Below are positions 39,559 to 49,147 of a stretch of DNA of 64,000 bases, one piece after another. Within the stretch, counting starts at the first letter, position 1. The number at the start of each line of letters is the position of its first letter. The translations under genes were made by a program, and so were the position numbers. The notes below the pieces were generated by a model. The model was not told the origin of the DNA, searched no databases, and was given only the letters and a program-made list of their open reading frames with translations. The DNA comes from Bacillus_AB infantis_B (GTDB taxonomy: Bacteria > Bacillota > Bacilli > Bacillales > Cytobacillaceae): assembly GCF_008180445.1 (NCBI RefSeq), contig NZ_VTER01000009.1, positions 124,001 through 188,000 of the forward strand, written 5' to 3'.

Positions 39559-41106
39559 TTAGTACATTTCAGAAGTTGTCTTCGCCTGCATATGCAGAAG
39601 GATATAATCAGGTCCTCCAGCTTTTGAATCTGTACCAGACATGTTGAAGCCGCCGAATGGCTGGTATCCAACGATTGCTCCTGTACAGCCGCGGTTGAAA
39701 TACAGATTCCCGACATGGAAATCTTCGCGTGCCTTCTGGATGTTTTCACGGTTCGTAGTGATGACCGCACCTGTTAAGCCGTACTCTGTGTTATTGGCAA
39801 TTTCCAATGCATGGTCAAAGTCTTTAGCCTTTGTGAAGCCTACAACCGGACCAAAGATTTCTTCCTGCATCAAACGTGCATCAGGGGCAAGGTCAGCGAA
39901 CACAGTCGGTTTGATGAAGTAGCCTTTAGAGCTGTCCCCTTCTCCGCCTGTCATCAGCTTGCCTTCTTCTTTGCCGATTTCAACATAGCTCATGATTTTG
40001 TCAAATGCATTCTGGTCGATAACAGGGCCCATGAAATTGCTCTTGTCTTCCGGGTTACCCTGTGTCAGATCATTTGTCAGCTCAACCACGCGGTTAAGCA
40101 CTTGATCGTACACATCCTCTACCACCACTGCACGTGAGCAGGCAGAGCATTTCTGTCCGGAGAAACCGAATGCAGAAGCAACGATTGACTGTGCAGCAAG
40201 CTCAAGATCTGCCTCTTTGTCAACAACGATGGTATCTTTTCCGCCCATTTCCGCGATCACTCGCTTCAGCCAGATCTGGCCATCATTCAATTTAGAAGCA
40301 CGCTCATTGATGCGCAGACCGACGTCACGTGATCCAGTGAATGAAATAAAGCGGGTGTCCTTATGGTCAACCAGATAGTCGCCCACTTCTGCGCCGCTTC
40401 CAGGTACAAAGTTCAAGACGCCCTTCGGAAGGCCTGCCTGTTCCATAACCTCAACGAATTTCGCCGCTACCACAGGAGTAGTTGAAGCCGGCTTCAGCAG
40501 CACAGTGTTTCCGGCAACAATCGCAGCCACAGTCGTACCAGCCATGATTGCAAGCGGGAAGTTCCACGGAGAAATAACGATGCCTACGCCCAATGGAATA
40601 TAATCATAGCGGTTATATTCATTCGGACGGCTGTTCACTGGCATGCCGTCTTTCACTTTCAGAGCCTGGCGTGCATAGTACTCAAGGAAGTCGATTGCTT
40701 CCGCAGTATCTGCATCAGCCTCATTCCAAGGCTTGCCCGCTTCCTTTGTCAGCAAAGCAGAGAACTCATGCTTGCGGCGGCGGATAATCGCTGCTGCCTT
40801 GAAAAGCACATCCGCGCGCGTCTCAGGCTTCACCTTCCTCCACGTCTTGAAAGCCTCGACAGCCGCCTGCATTGCCTGCTCAGCATGCTCCTGCGTTGCC
40901 TTTGATACACGGCCGATCACTTCTTCTTTATTAGAAGGATTATAAGAAACTATTTTATCTTCAGTCGAAACGCGCTCTCCGCCAATCAGCAGATCATAAT
41001 CCTGGCCAAGATAGCCCTCAACAGTCTTTAAGCCCTGCAGGTAGCCATCGCGCTCTTCTTCAACAGAAAAATTAGTAAAAGGTTCATGCTTGTAAGGTTG
41101 TACCAT
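39559..41106 (-). CDS. rocA: L-glutamate gamma-semialdehyde (P5C) dehydrogenase
   Basis: 515 residues. NAD-dependent oxidation of glutamate semialdehyde to glutamate, the last step of proline and arginine catabolism. 'ISPWNFPLAIMAG', 'FTGSRDVGL', 'VIAEMGGKDTIVVD' and the active-site 'GFSGQKCSACSR' are present; Cys of 'QKC' is the nucleophile. Same strand as the two proline symporters, so the cluster handles proline. Proline dehydrogenase (putB) is absent here. B. subtilis has rocA and putC; this could be either. The ATG follows AGGAGG. Confidence 0.93.
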   Translation of the reverse strand: MVQPYKHEPFTNFSVEEERDGYLQGLKTVEGYLGQDYDLLIGGERVSTEDKIVSYNPSNKEEVIGRVSKATQEHAEQAMQAAVEAFKTWRKVKPETRADVLFKAAAIIRRRKHEFSALLTKEAGKPWNEADADTAEAIDFLEYYARQALKVKDGMPVNSRPNEYNRYDYIPLGVGIVISPWNFPLAIMAGTTVAAIVAGNTVLLKPASTTPVVAAKFVEVMEQAGLPKGVLNFVPGSGAEVGDYLVDHKDTRFISFTGSRDVGLRINERASKLNDGQIWLKRVIAEMGGKDTIVVDKEADLELAAQSIVASAFGFSGQKCSACSRAVVVEDVYDQVLNRVVELTNDLTQGNPEDKSNFMGPVIDQNAFDKIMSYVEIGKEEGKLMTGGEGDSSKGYFIKPTVFADLAPDARLMQEEIFGPVVGFTKAKDFDHALEIANNTEYGLTGAVITTNRENIQKAREDFHVGNLYFNRGCTGAIVGYQPFGGFNMSGTDSKAGGPDYILLHMQAKTTSEMY

Positions 41107-41125
41107 TTATAACGCCTCCTATGTA

Positions 41126-41140
41126 CTAAAACGTTTACAT
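41126..41140 (-). promoter_or_regulatory. Possible CcpA cre site ahead of rocA
   Basis: On the minus strand ATGTAAACGTTTTAG matches most of the cre pattern (WTGNAANCGNWNNCW), missing only the last C. It lies 20 bp before the start codon, where a bound CcpA would block transcription when glucose is present. Confidence 0.4.
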
Positions 41141-41221
41141 CCAGGTTCCATTTTAACATGACTTTATATTTATCTCCAACATTCTGATAAATGTTTATTT
41201 TTCCAAAAGTTTTTCAGGTTG

Positions 41222-42175
41222 TTATTTTAATATATAGATCCTTCCCTTTGTTTTTCCATCTGGCTGTACATGATAGAGCAGCCGCCCTGCCAGCTGCAGG
41301 GACGAAATCTGCAAAAAATGCCTTGCCTCTCCGTTTGTAATTGCCGGCCCTATTAATAAGCGATAATCATCCAGAGCAGGCAAATGGCAATCCGCAGCTT
41401 TGAAATGGCATTGCGGACACAACCATGTTCCATGTGACCTTCCCATCGGAAGAGCTTGGCAGGACGGGCAGAATACACCCGTAATGAGCTCAGCTTTCCT
41501 AATATCATATTGTTCAAGGATATCTGCATTTAGAGGGGTATGTTTCTTGAGGATCAGGCGGCTGAGCTTCTTCCATTGTTTATCATCCAGGCAGCTCTCT
41601 CTGTGGTTTAATTCAAGCTTCTTTATTTTAGCCGGAAGTGCTTCACTATGAAGAATGATATTGGAAATCGATTCGTTTTTGGGGCTTGTTTTCAATAGAG
41701 TGTATGGGCTGCTTATGGCTATGAGGGATTCAATCGGGATGGGGGGATAGCCGTGCGTGCTAAGCCAATTGGCCATGAGGGAGTTGTGGCGCTGTATTTG
41801 GATAAGCGGATCAGGAAATGCCTCTTCCTTCTCATTTTGAGTCCGGATCAGCTGCTGGAAAACGGGATCGAAATACAAGGTGCCAGCCATATTCTTCACT
41901 TCAAGAGTGACGATGAACTCTTTGGATAAGAGGAGAAAGTCCATTTGAAAAAAATGCTCCTGTTCCTGCAGACGGATATCGTGGAAAATTAAATACTTAT
42001 CTACCGGAAGAAAACCGAGCTGGTAATCTACCGCAAGCTCCCCCCTGTAACCGGCAAGCCCCTTTGCCAGTTTTTCCTGGATAAGCTGGTATTTGGGGTG
42101 GCTTTGCGGCAGTCGCCGGTGAAGGGCCTGCAGCTTTTGCAGTTTTAAAGGCATTTCTATTTTTTTTAGAATCAT
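41222..42175 (-). CDS. NERD (nuclease-related) domain protein with zinc ribbon
   Basis: 317 residues. The NERD region has 'GYRGELAVDYQLGFLP', 'IFHDIRL', 'FQMDFLLLSKEFIVTLEVKNMAG', which matches the PD-(D/E)xK pattern D...ExK as MDF...LEVKN. A C-terminal zinc ribbon is formed by 'CPSC...CPQC'. Family members are thought to cut or process nucleic acid, but the activity is rarely shown. The ATG follows AGGAGC. It is next to the large tandem repeat, with no partner gene to suggest a defence system. Confidence 0.82.
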   Translation of the reverse strand: MILKKIEMPLKLQKLQALHRRLPQSHPKYQLIQEKLAKGLAGYRGELAVDYQLGFLPVDKYLIFHDIRLQEQEHFFQMDFLLLSKEFIVTLEVKNMAGTLYFDPVFQQLIRTQNEKEEAFPDPLIQIQRHNSLMANWLSTHGYPPIPIESLIAISSPYTLLKTSPKNESISNIILHSEALPAKIKKLELNHRESCLDDKQWKKLSRLILKKHTPLNADILEQYDIRKAELITGVFCPSCQALPMGRSHGTWLCPQCHFKAADCHLPALDDYRLLIGPAITNGEARHFLQISSLQLAGRLLYHVQPDGKTKGRIYILK

Positions 42176-42504
42176 AGGAAGCTCCTTTCTTGTTTTCTAG
42201 TATTTATATACTTGGCTCGCGGGTGCAAATCCTGTATTTTTGGGGGAGAATTTTTTGTTTATTTTTTGGAAGGGGCAGGCGGCCGGAGGAGGGAGCGGCA
42301 TATGAGCGATTTTGGGCAGTGACTGGGCAGTTTGGCGGGGGAAGTTTGAATAATTGGGGCTGTTTTTGAGCTTATTAACTATTATTGCCCATTTTTCAGG
42401 CGAGTTTCATATAAAAGGACTATCGCAGACCTGCGCTGTTTTCTCTTTCAGTTAAAAAGCCCGTTTCAATGAGAGGTCGGGGAGGCCCTTTTTATCATTC
42501 TGGG

Positions 42505-43480
42505 GCTTTTCTACCGACTGGGGGCTTTTTTCTACCGATTCGATCAATCGTTTTACTGATTCAGCTAATTTTTCTACCAAGTCCACGCGTTTTTCTACCA
42601 GCTCCCTCCCAGCGGCCATCTCAGCGGGCTGAATCCTCTCAAAATGCTTCAACTTTCCCTGAAAAGCTCTCTGATAGCCTATTTTTGAGGTGAGACCCGG
42701 CGCTTTTTCACCATCCCGCAGCTTATTCTACCGACTGGGGGCTTTTTTCTACCGATTCGATCAGTCGTTTTACCGATTCAGCTAACTTTTCTACCAAATC
42801 CACTCGTTTTTCTACCAGCTCCCTCCCAGCGGCCATCTCAGCGGGCTGATTCCTCTCAAAAAGCTTCAACTCGCCCTGAAAAGCTCTCTGATAGTCCATT
42901 TTTGAGGTGAGACCCGGCGCTTATTCACCATCCCGCAGCTTATTCTACCGACTGGCGCCATTATTCTACCGAACTGTCCTATCATTTTACCGATTCAGCT
43001 AACTTTTCTACCAAGTCCACTCGTTTTTCTACCAGCTCCTTCTTAGCGGCCATCTCAGCGGGCTGATTCCTCTCAAAAAGCTTCAACTCGCCCTGAAAAG
43101 CTCTCTGATAGTCCATTTTTGAGGTGAGACCCGGCGCTTATTCACCATCCCGCAGCTTATTCTACCGACTGGCGCCATTATTCTACCGAACTGTCCTATC
43201 ATTTTACCGATTCAGCTAACTTTTCTACCAAGTCCACGCGTTTTTCTACCAGCTACCTCCTAGCGGCCATCTCAGCGGGCTGAATCCTCTAATAAAGCTT
43301 CAACTCGCCCTGAAAAGCTCTCTGATAGCCTATTTTGGAGGTGAGACCCGGCGCCTTTTCATCATCCCGCAGCTTTTTCTACCGACTGGCGCCATTATTC
43401 TACCGAACCGCCCTTTCATTTTACCGATTCAGCTAACTTTTCTACCAAATCCACACGTTCTTCTACCAGCTCCGTCCCCC
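42505..43480. repeat. Array C: five copies at exact 217-bp period, each with five 21-bp-spaced motifs
   Basis: CTACCGACTGG begins at 42511, 42728, 42945, 43162 and 43379, a constant step of 217. Within each copy the motif (C/T)TACCGA or CTACCA recurs at 21-bp steps, e.g. 42511, 42532, 42553, 42574, 42595, and 42728, 42749, 42770, 42791, 42812. The 130-bp linker between sets is also conserved ('GAGACCCGGCGC', 'CTCAGCGGGCTG'). Copies 3 and 4 are nearly identical, copy 1 and the right end of copy 5 the most divergent. Consistent with recent tandem expansion. Confidence 0.92.
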
Positions 43481-43499
43481 ACGCACACCGCCCACACCA

Positions 43500-43536
43500 C
43501 AAAAAAAACAAGCAGCCCTCCAAAGCGGCTGCTTGT
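43500..43536 (-). terminator. Terminator of camS (ligA operon)
   Basis: CAAGCAGCC and GGCTGCTTG form a 9-bp stem. On the minus strand TTTTTTTT follows. Confidence 0.85.
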
Positions 43537-43541
43537 CTCTT

Positions 43542-44714
43542 CTACTGCTGATAAATATGCACAAATGGTTCCTGGTCCCCAGCTTTCCGGACGATGAGTG
43601 CTTCCGGGCCGTTGACGGAGGTGACGCTGACCTGGACGGATATATAGTCAGGGAAATGCTTCATGACGAGTCCGGTCACATATTGGGTAAAGCCTATGCC
43701 TTCTGCTTTCCCGTAGAATTGAATCGGGATTTCAATGTTCAGCTCCTGGAGCTGGTCTTGGGCATAAAAGGCTTTCCCGATGACTCCGTTGAAGTTAGGG
43801 AAGTATTTTTCGACGTCCTGCTTGAAGTTAAGGAATGAGGTGACGTCTTCCCTGTGATCTTCGGTGGCTCCAGGGGATGGGAAGAGCACGTATTCTTCAT
43901 CAACGTTTTCCCAGCCGCCAAGCTTGCTGCTTCCTTTGTCCGCCTGGGCATAGGCAAAGAAAGTGCCAGGCACGACTGATTTATTGCTTTCCTGCTCGAA
44001 AAGGGCGATGGTGATTGGTACATTTTTAAGCTCGTCCATGCTGCGGAGTCTGCTTAATACCTGATCGGCGATCTGCTTTCCTTCTTTTTCAAGGGTGGCG
44101 TGGTCGATTTTTTTCTCAAAAACGTCCCCATATTCCACTGTTCTATAGTAGTGAACAGAGTTCAATGCAAGACCGATGACGACTCCTCCGAGATAGGCTT
44201 TGCCATCTTCATTTTTCAGGAGGTAGTTATGCTCAAGGATATGGGCCAGGTAAATCGGGTTTCTTTCTTCCCTCGATTTGATGTCGCCTTTCCCGTCATC
44301 CACCGGATTCAGGCCAAGGTTGTCTTCTTCCTCGAGGTTCTTTTCCTTCAGCTGCGCGGCCGTATACTTGCGGCTCAGCCATTTGCTGACCATATCTCTT
44401 TTCAGATACTGGCCTTCCTGGAAAAAGAATTTATCAGGATCGAATGAGTTTTGGGCCACTCTCATGAGGCCTGTCTCAAATTCATTCAAGTCATATCTCG
44501 TATTGATATTATTGACGACCAATCCGCGTGCTTCCCCGGGCTTAAAAGGCAGGATCGTACGATAGTACTGATCCGAGATCTTATAGTTTGGAATAATCGC
44601 ATTTTCCTTTGAGTCATCCTGCTCCTGCACCACTTCCTCCTGCTTCTGGAAGTTAGGGGCGCAGCCTGTCAGCAAAAAGGCAAGGGACAAGGCGATTATT
44701 GATGTTCTTCTCAC
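43542..44714 (-). CDS. camS: CamS family lipoprotein (YerH)
   Basis: 390 residues. The signal peptide MRRTSIIALSLAFLLTGC ends in a lipobox with C18. The rest matches the CamS family, named after the enterococcal/staphylococcal cAM373 pheromone precursor. Pheromone activity resides in a short signal-peptide fragment and is not implied here; the function of the lipoprotein in Bacillus is unknown. The start is GTG at 44714 after AGAGGTG. It follows ligA by 14 bp, as in B. subtilis (ligA-yerH). Confidence 0.92.
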   Translation of the reverse strand: MRRTSIIALSLAFLLTGCAPNFQKQEEVVQEQDDSKENAIIPNYKISDQYYRTILPFKPGEARGLVVNNINTRYDLNEFETGLMRVAQNSFDPDKFFFQEGQYLKRDMVSKWLSRKYTAAQLKEKNLEEEDNLGLNPVDDGKGDIKSREERNPIYLAHILEHNYLLKNEDGKAYLGGVVIGLALNSVHYYRTVEYGDVFEKKIDHATLEKEGKQIADQVLSRLRSMDELKNVPITIALFEQESNKSVVPGTFFAYAQADKGSSKLGGWENVDEEYVLFPSPGATEDHREDVTSFLNFKQDVEKYFPNFNGVIGKAFYAQDQLQELNIEIPIQFYGKAEGIGFTQYVTGLVMKHFPDYISVQVSVTSVNGPEALIVRKAGDQEPFVHIYQQ

Positions 44715-44728
44715 TGCTTTTACACCTC

Positions 44729-46735
44729 TTAATTATTTAATTCTTCAACCAGCTGCTCCTCATTCCATATATCAATTCCCAGGTCCTGGGCTTTCGCCAG
44801 CTTGGAGCCGGCATCCTCCCCTGCAATCAGGAGGTCCGTTTTCTTGCTGACGCTTCCGGAAACATTTCCGCCCAGTACTTCGATCTTTTCTTTTGCTTCA
44901 TTTCGGCTCAATATGGAAAGCTTGCCTGTCAGCACGATCGTCTTTCCTGCAAAGAACGAGTCAGAGTCCGCTGCCGCAACCGGCTTCGGTCCTTTATACT
45001 CCATGTTTACGCCATATTCTTTTAATTCGCGGATAAGCTCCTTCGCTTCTTCCTGTTCAAAGAATGCGACAATGGCACCAGCCATTTTACCGCCGATTTC
45101 ATTGATCGCCGTCAGATCTTCTTCAGATGCATCCATCAGGTTATCAACTGTGCCAAAATGCTGGGCAAGCGTTTTGGCTGCCTTTGCGCCTACATGCCTG
45201 ATTCCTAATCCAAACAGCAGCTTTTCAAGGGAGTTCTGCTTGGATGCCTCAATGGCCTGCAGCAGATTATTGACCGATTTTTCGCCCATGCGCTCCATTC
45301 CGATCAATGCTTCATGTGTGAGCTTGTAAAGGTCAGCGACATCCTTGATCAGTTCTTTTGCAAACAGCTGGCTGACCACTTTTTCGCCAAGTCCGTCAAT
45401 ATTCATCGCATTCCGGGAGACAAAATGGATCAGCCCCTCGCGGATCTGGGCCGGGCATTTCGGATTGATGCAGCGCAGGGCCACTTCGCCCTCAAGGCGG
45501 ACCAATTCGCTTCCGCACTCCGGACAATGTGTCGGCATTACAAATTCGCGTTCTTCCCCTGTCCTTTGCTCAGCAAGCACATTGACAACCTCCGGAATGA
45601 TGTCTCCGGCTTTCTTGACGACTACCTTGTCGCCGATCTTGATATCCTTTTCGCGAATCAGGTCTTCATTATGAAGCGATGCACGCTGGACAGTTGTCCC
45701 GGCGACACGGACCGGTTCAAGCAGGGCTGTAGGAGTGACAACGCCGGTACGGCCGACGCTCAGCTCGATATCCCTCAAAGTGGTGACCACTTCTTCAGCA
45801 GGGAACTTATAGGCAATCGCCCAGCGCGGGCTTTTCGCTGTTGCTCCCAGCTCCTCCTGAAGGGCAAGCGAATCGACCTTGATGACGATTCCGTCTATAT
45901 CGTAATCCAGGTTAGGCCGTTTCTCGGTCCAGCTGCTGACATATTCAATAACTTCTTCTATGCTGGCACATTTTCTGCGCTCTTTGTTCGTCTTGAATCC
46001 GAGTGTTTCCAGATAATCCAGTCCGGCACTGTGTGATTCTACACCCGTATCGCCAGTGTTTGATATCCCGTATAAAAAGATATCTAGATTGCGGGAAGCG
46101 GCGATGCGGGGATCGAGCTGGCGAAGGGAGCCTGCAGCCGCATTGCGCGGATTTGCAAACGGCTCCTCGCCCCGCTCTTCTTTCCCTTTATTCAATGCTT
46201 CAAAGGATCGGCCAGGCATGAATGCTTCCCCGCGCACCTCGATGGATACAGGCTCTGAAAGACGGAGGGGAATGGAGCGGATTGTCCGCAGGTTTACGGT
46301 GATATCCTCCCCGATCGTTCCGTCTCCCCTTGTCGCACCCTGGATGAACAGGCCATCCTCATATTTCAGGGCGACGGCCAGGCCATCAATTTTCAGCTCG
46401 CACACATAAGAAAGAGTTTCTCCTGCAGTCTGCCGCACCCGGCGGTCAAAGCTGCGCAGGTCTTCTTCGTTGAAGGCATTGCCAAGGCTCAGCATCGGTG
46501 TTTGATGCTCGACCTTTTCAAACATATCGAGTATTTCGCCGCCGACCCGCTGGGTAGGAGAATCAGCGGTTTTCAGCTGGGGATGCTCATTTTCAAGCTC
46601 CACCAGCTCTTTCAGGAGCCGGTCATATTCAGCGTCCGGCACTGACGGCTGATCAAGGACATAATATTCATAGCCATATTGATTCAGCAGATTATGCAAT
46701 TCTTTTACTTTTGCTTCGGCATTTTGAAGGTCCAT
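44729..46735 (-). CDS. ligA: NAD-dependent DNA ligase
   Basis: 668 residues, the usual length. It seals nicks in replication and repair. Domains in order: Ia and adenylation domain with 'CELKIDGLAVAL' (K about 116), OB fold, zinc finger 'CPECGSELVRLEGEVALRCINPKCP', helix-hairpin-helix motifs and a C-terminal BRCT domain ('KTIVLTGKLSILSRNEAKEKIEVLGGNVSGSVSKKTDLLIAG'). The ATG at 46735 has AAAGGG nine bases before it. It follows pcrA. Confidence 0.97.
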   Translation of the reverse strand: MDLQNAEAKVKELHNLLNQYGYEYYVLDQPSVPDAEYDRLLKELVELENEHPQLKTADSPTQRVGGEILDMFEKVEHQTPMLSLGNAFNEEDLRSFDRRVRQTAGETLSYVCELKIDGLAVALKYEDGLFIQGATRGDGTIGEDITVNLRTIRSIPLRLSEPVSIEVRGEAFMPGRSFEALNKGKEERGEEPFANPRNAAAGSLRQLDPRIAASRNLDIFLYGISNTGDTGVESHSAGLDYLETLGFKTNKERRKCASIEEVIEYVSSWTEKRPNLDYDIDGIVIKVDSLALQEELGATAKSPRWAIAYKFPAEEVVTTLRDIELSVGRTGVVTPTALLEPVRVAGTTVQRASLHNEDLIREKDIKIGDKVVVKKAGDIIPEVVNVLAEQRTGEEREFVMPTHCPECGSELVRLEGEVALRCINPKCPAQIREGLIHFVSRNAMNIDGLGEKVVSQLFAKELIKDVADLYKLTHEALIGMERMGEKSVNNLLQAIEASKQNSLEKLLFGLGIRHVGAKAAKTLAQHFGTVDNLMDASEEDLTAINEIGGKMAGAIVAFFEQEEAKELIRELKEYGVNMEYKGPKPVAAADSDSFFAGKTIVLTGKLSILSRNEAKEKIEVLGGNVSGSVSKKTDLLIAGEDAGSKLAKAQDLGIDIWNEEQLVEELNN

Positions 46736-46837
46736 ATTTTCCAGCCCTTTCATAAAAAACTCGGCCGCTGCCCGCCTCCAAAAAGGCCCGGCAGCTCCGC
46801 AGCAATTATGCTTTCTATCCTATATTTCTGTACTGTA

Positions 46838-49075
46838 TCATCCTTTTGTAATCGGAGCGAATTTTGCCAGCAGGCGTTTGATGCCGGTCGGGCTCGGGAA
46901 GGCGATATCGAGCTCTGTTCCTTCTCCCTGGCCTTTTACGCTGACAACTGTTCCGGTGCCCCATTTCCCATGGACGGCTTTGTCTCCGACCTGCCAGCCA
47001 AGTGCATCCCCGCCGGTCGAGGCCGCAGCCGGCTTGACCACAGCCTTGCGCATAGCCTGCCGCGGTGCTGAGGATGATAGTGGCCGTCCACCTGCAGGGC
47101 TGCCAAATGGAGAAGGTGATGCCTTCTTCGGCTCGATCCCTTCGATAAGGTCTGCCGGGATCTCCTGGATGAAGCGTGATGGAGGATTCATATTCGTCCG
47201 TCCGAATAATGTCCGCATCTGCGCATTGGTTATATATAATTCTTCCTCTGCACGGGTGATTCCCACATAGGCGAGGCGGCGCTCTTCTTCCATTTCTGCC
47301 TCTTCCATGAGGGAGCGGCTGTGAGGGAAGACGCCTTCCTCAAGCCCGATCAGGAATACGACCGGGAATTCCAGCCCCTTTGCAGAGTGAAGCGTCATCA
47401 GGACGACGCTATCGGTCTTTGTGCCATCGTCTTCCAGCTTGTCAATGTCTGCAACAAGGGCAAGGTCAGTCAGGAAGGCGACGAGTGTTTTATCTTCGCT
47501 GCCGTCCTCGAAGTTTTTCGTCACAGACAGGAACTCGTCGATGTTTTCCAGGCGGCTTTGGGCTTCAATTGACTTCTCTGCCTTCAGCATATCCCTGTAG
47601 CCGGACTTTTCCAGCACTTCTTCAACAAGCTCTGTCACAGACAGGTATTCCTGCATCTGTTCATAGCTTCTGATCAGCTCGCGGAACTCGGCTGCCGCCT
47701 TTGTGATTTTCGGGCTCAAGCCGATAAGGTCAAGGGCATCAAGTGCCTGGTACATCGTCATATCATGCATCTGTGCAAAATTGGCGATTTTGTCAACGGA
47801 TCCTGAGCCTATCCCCCGTTTTGGCACGTTGATCACGCGCTGCAGGCTGATGTCATCATCAGGATTGGCAATCAGCCTCAGGTAGGCTAGGATATCCTTG
47901 ATTTCTTTTCTGTCATAGAACTTGATGCCGCCGACAATGGAGTACTCAATGTTTGATTTAAGCAGCACTTCCTCCATTACACGTGACTGGGCATTGGTCC
48001 GGTAAAGGATGGCAATCTCGGAGTACTTCCGCTTGCCGCTGTCGACCATTTCTTTGATTTTCCCTGCGACAAACTGCCCTTCGCCCTGCTCGCTGTCAGC
48101 TCGGTAATGAAACAGCTTATTGCCTTCTGCATTTTCTGTCCAGAGATTCTTGGCCTTCCTGTTGAGGTTTTTGGCAATCACCTCATTGGCTGCGAGCAGA
48201 ATCCGCTTTGTTGAACGGTAATTCTGCTCCAGGAGGATCGTCCTGGCATTTTTGTAGTCTTTTTCAAATGAAAGGATATTGGCTATATCCGCTCCGCGCC
48301 AGCGGTAGATCGACTGGTCGGAGTCTCCGACTACGCAAAGATTCTTGAATCTGTCTGCCATCAGCTTTACAAGCATATATTGTGCTCTGTTTGTATCCTG
48401 ATACTCATCAACATGGATATATTGGAATTTGCGCTGATAATATTCCAGCACCTCAGGCACCCGCTGGAATAGCTGGATCGTTGTCATGATCAGGTCATCA
48501 AAGTCCAGCGCCTGATTTTTGCGGAGGCGTCTTTGATATTCTGTGTATACGTCGCTTGCGATCTGCTCAAAGTAGCCGCCGGCCGCCTTTGCATATTCCT
48601 CCGGGTCGATCAGTTCGTTTTTCGCCGAGCTGATGCTGCCCAGGATCGCACGCGGGTCGTATTTCTTTGGATCCAGATTCTTGTCCTTTAGGATCGCCTT
48701 GATGACAGACTGCTGGTCTGTTGTATCAAGGATCGTGAAATTACGGCTAAAGCCGATTCTGTCTATATCTCTCCTGAGGATCCGCACACACATGGAGTGG
48801 AACGTCGAAATCCAAATATCATCGGCTGCTCCGCCCATCATGTTCTGGATCCTCTCGCGCATTTCCCGTGCCGCCTTGTTAGTGAAGGTGATGGCAAGGA
48901 TGTTATACGGGTTTACCCCTTTTTCAACCATCAGGTATCCAATCCTGTGGGTCAGCACCCTCGTCTTTCCGCTTCCCGCACCGGCCATGATGAGCAGCGG
49001 CCCGTCCGTTGCCTTTACAGCATTCTGCTGCTGGGCATTCAATCCGTTTAATAGTTTATCCGTTAAATATTGCAT
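46838..49075 (-). CDS. pcrA: ATP-dependent DNA helicase PcrA (UvrD-like)
   Basis: 745 residues. Superfamily 1A helicase that clears RNA polymerase, RecA filaments and R-loops during repair and replication. Walker A 'AGAGSGKTRVL' is at about 31-41, 'VDEYQDTN' is motif II, 'GDSDQSIYRWRGA' motif III, and 'LMTLHSAKGLEFPVVFLIGLEEG' motif V. The C-terminal tail with 'WQVGDKAVHGKWGTGTVVSV' is the PcrA RNA-polymerase-binding Tudor domain. ATG 49075 (MQYLTDKLL) follows GGTGA. First of the pcrA-ligA-camS group, after pcrB. Confidence 0.97.
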   Translation of the reverse strand: MQYLTDKLLNGLNAQQQNAVKATDGPLLIMAGAGSGKTRVLTHRIGYLMVEKGVNPYNILAITFTNKAAREMRERIQNMMGGAADDIWISTFHSMCVRILRRDIDRIGFSRNFTILDTTDQQSVIKAILKDKNLDPKKYDPRAILGSISSAKNELIDPEEYAKAAGGYFEQIASDVYTEYQRRLRKNQALDFDDLIMTTIQLFQRVPEVLEYYQRKFQYIHVDEYQDTNRAQYMLVKLMADRFKNLCVVGDSDQSIYRWRGADIANILSFEKDYKNARTILLEQNYRSTKRILLAANEVIAKNLNRKAKNLWTENAEGNKLFHYRADSEQGEGQFVAGKIKEMVDSGKRKYSEIAILYRTNAQSRVMEEVLLKSNIEYSIVGGIKFYDRKEIKDILAYLRLIANPDDDISLQRVINVPKRGIGSGSVDKIANFAQMHDMTMYQALDALDLIGLSPKITKAAAEFRELIRSYEQMQEYLSVTELVEEVLEKSGYRDMLKAEKSIEAQSRLENIDEFLSVTKNFEDGSEDKTLVAFLTDLALVADIDKLEDDGTKTDSVVLMTLHSAKGLEFPVVFLIGLEEGVFPHSRSLMEEAEMEEERRLAYVGITRAEEELYITNAQMRTLFGRTNMNPPSRFIQEIPADLIEGIEPKKASPSPFGSPAGGRPLSSSAPRQAMRKAVVKPAAASTGGDALGWQVGDKAVHGKWGTGTVVSVKGQGEGTELDIAFPSPTGIKRLLAKFAPITKG

Positions 49076-49147
49076 CTTTTTATTCACCGCCAAACAAACA
49101 TATGTTCTTTATAGTAAGTGTATCCTTAAGTCCTTCTGCAAGCAACT

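Larger units (their letters stand above)
42176..43541. other. 1.36-kb stretch without a protein gene
   Basis: 42176-42500 holds no recognisable element. 42505-43480 is the 217-bp tandem repeat. 43500-43535 is the camS terminator. Short open frames within the repeat come from its 21-bp period and are broken by the 217-bp unit (3x72+1). Confidence 0.6.

Noticed and set aside
42452..42652. 66-residue open frame in the 217-bp repeat as a normal gene
   Set aside because: It depends on the 21-bp motif period, is broken in the later copies and has no convincing ribosome site. Kept as a repeat with a separate note.
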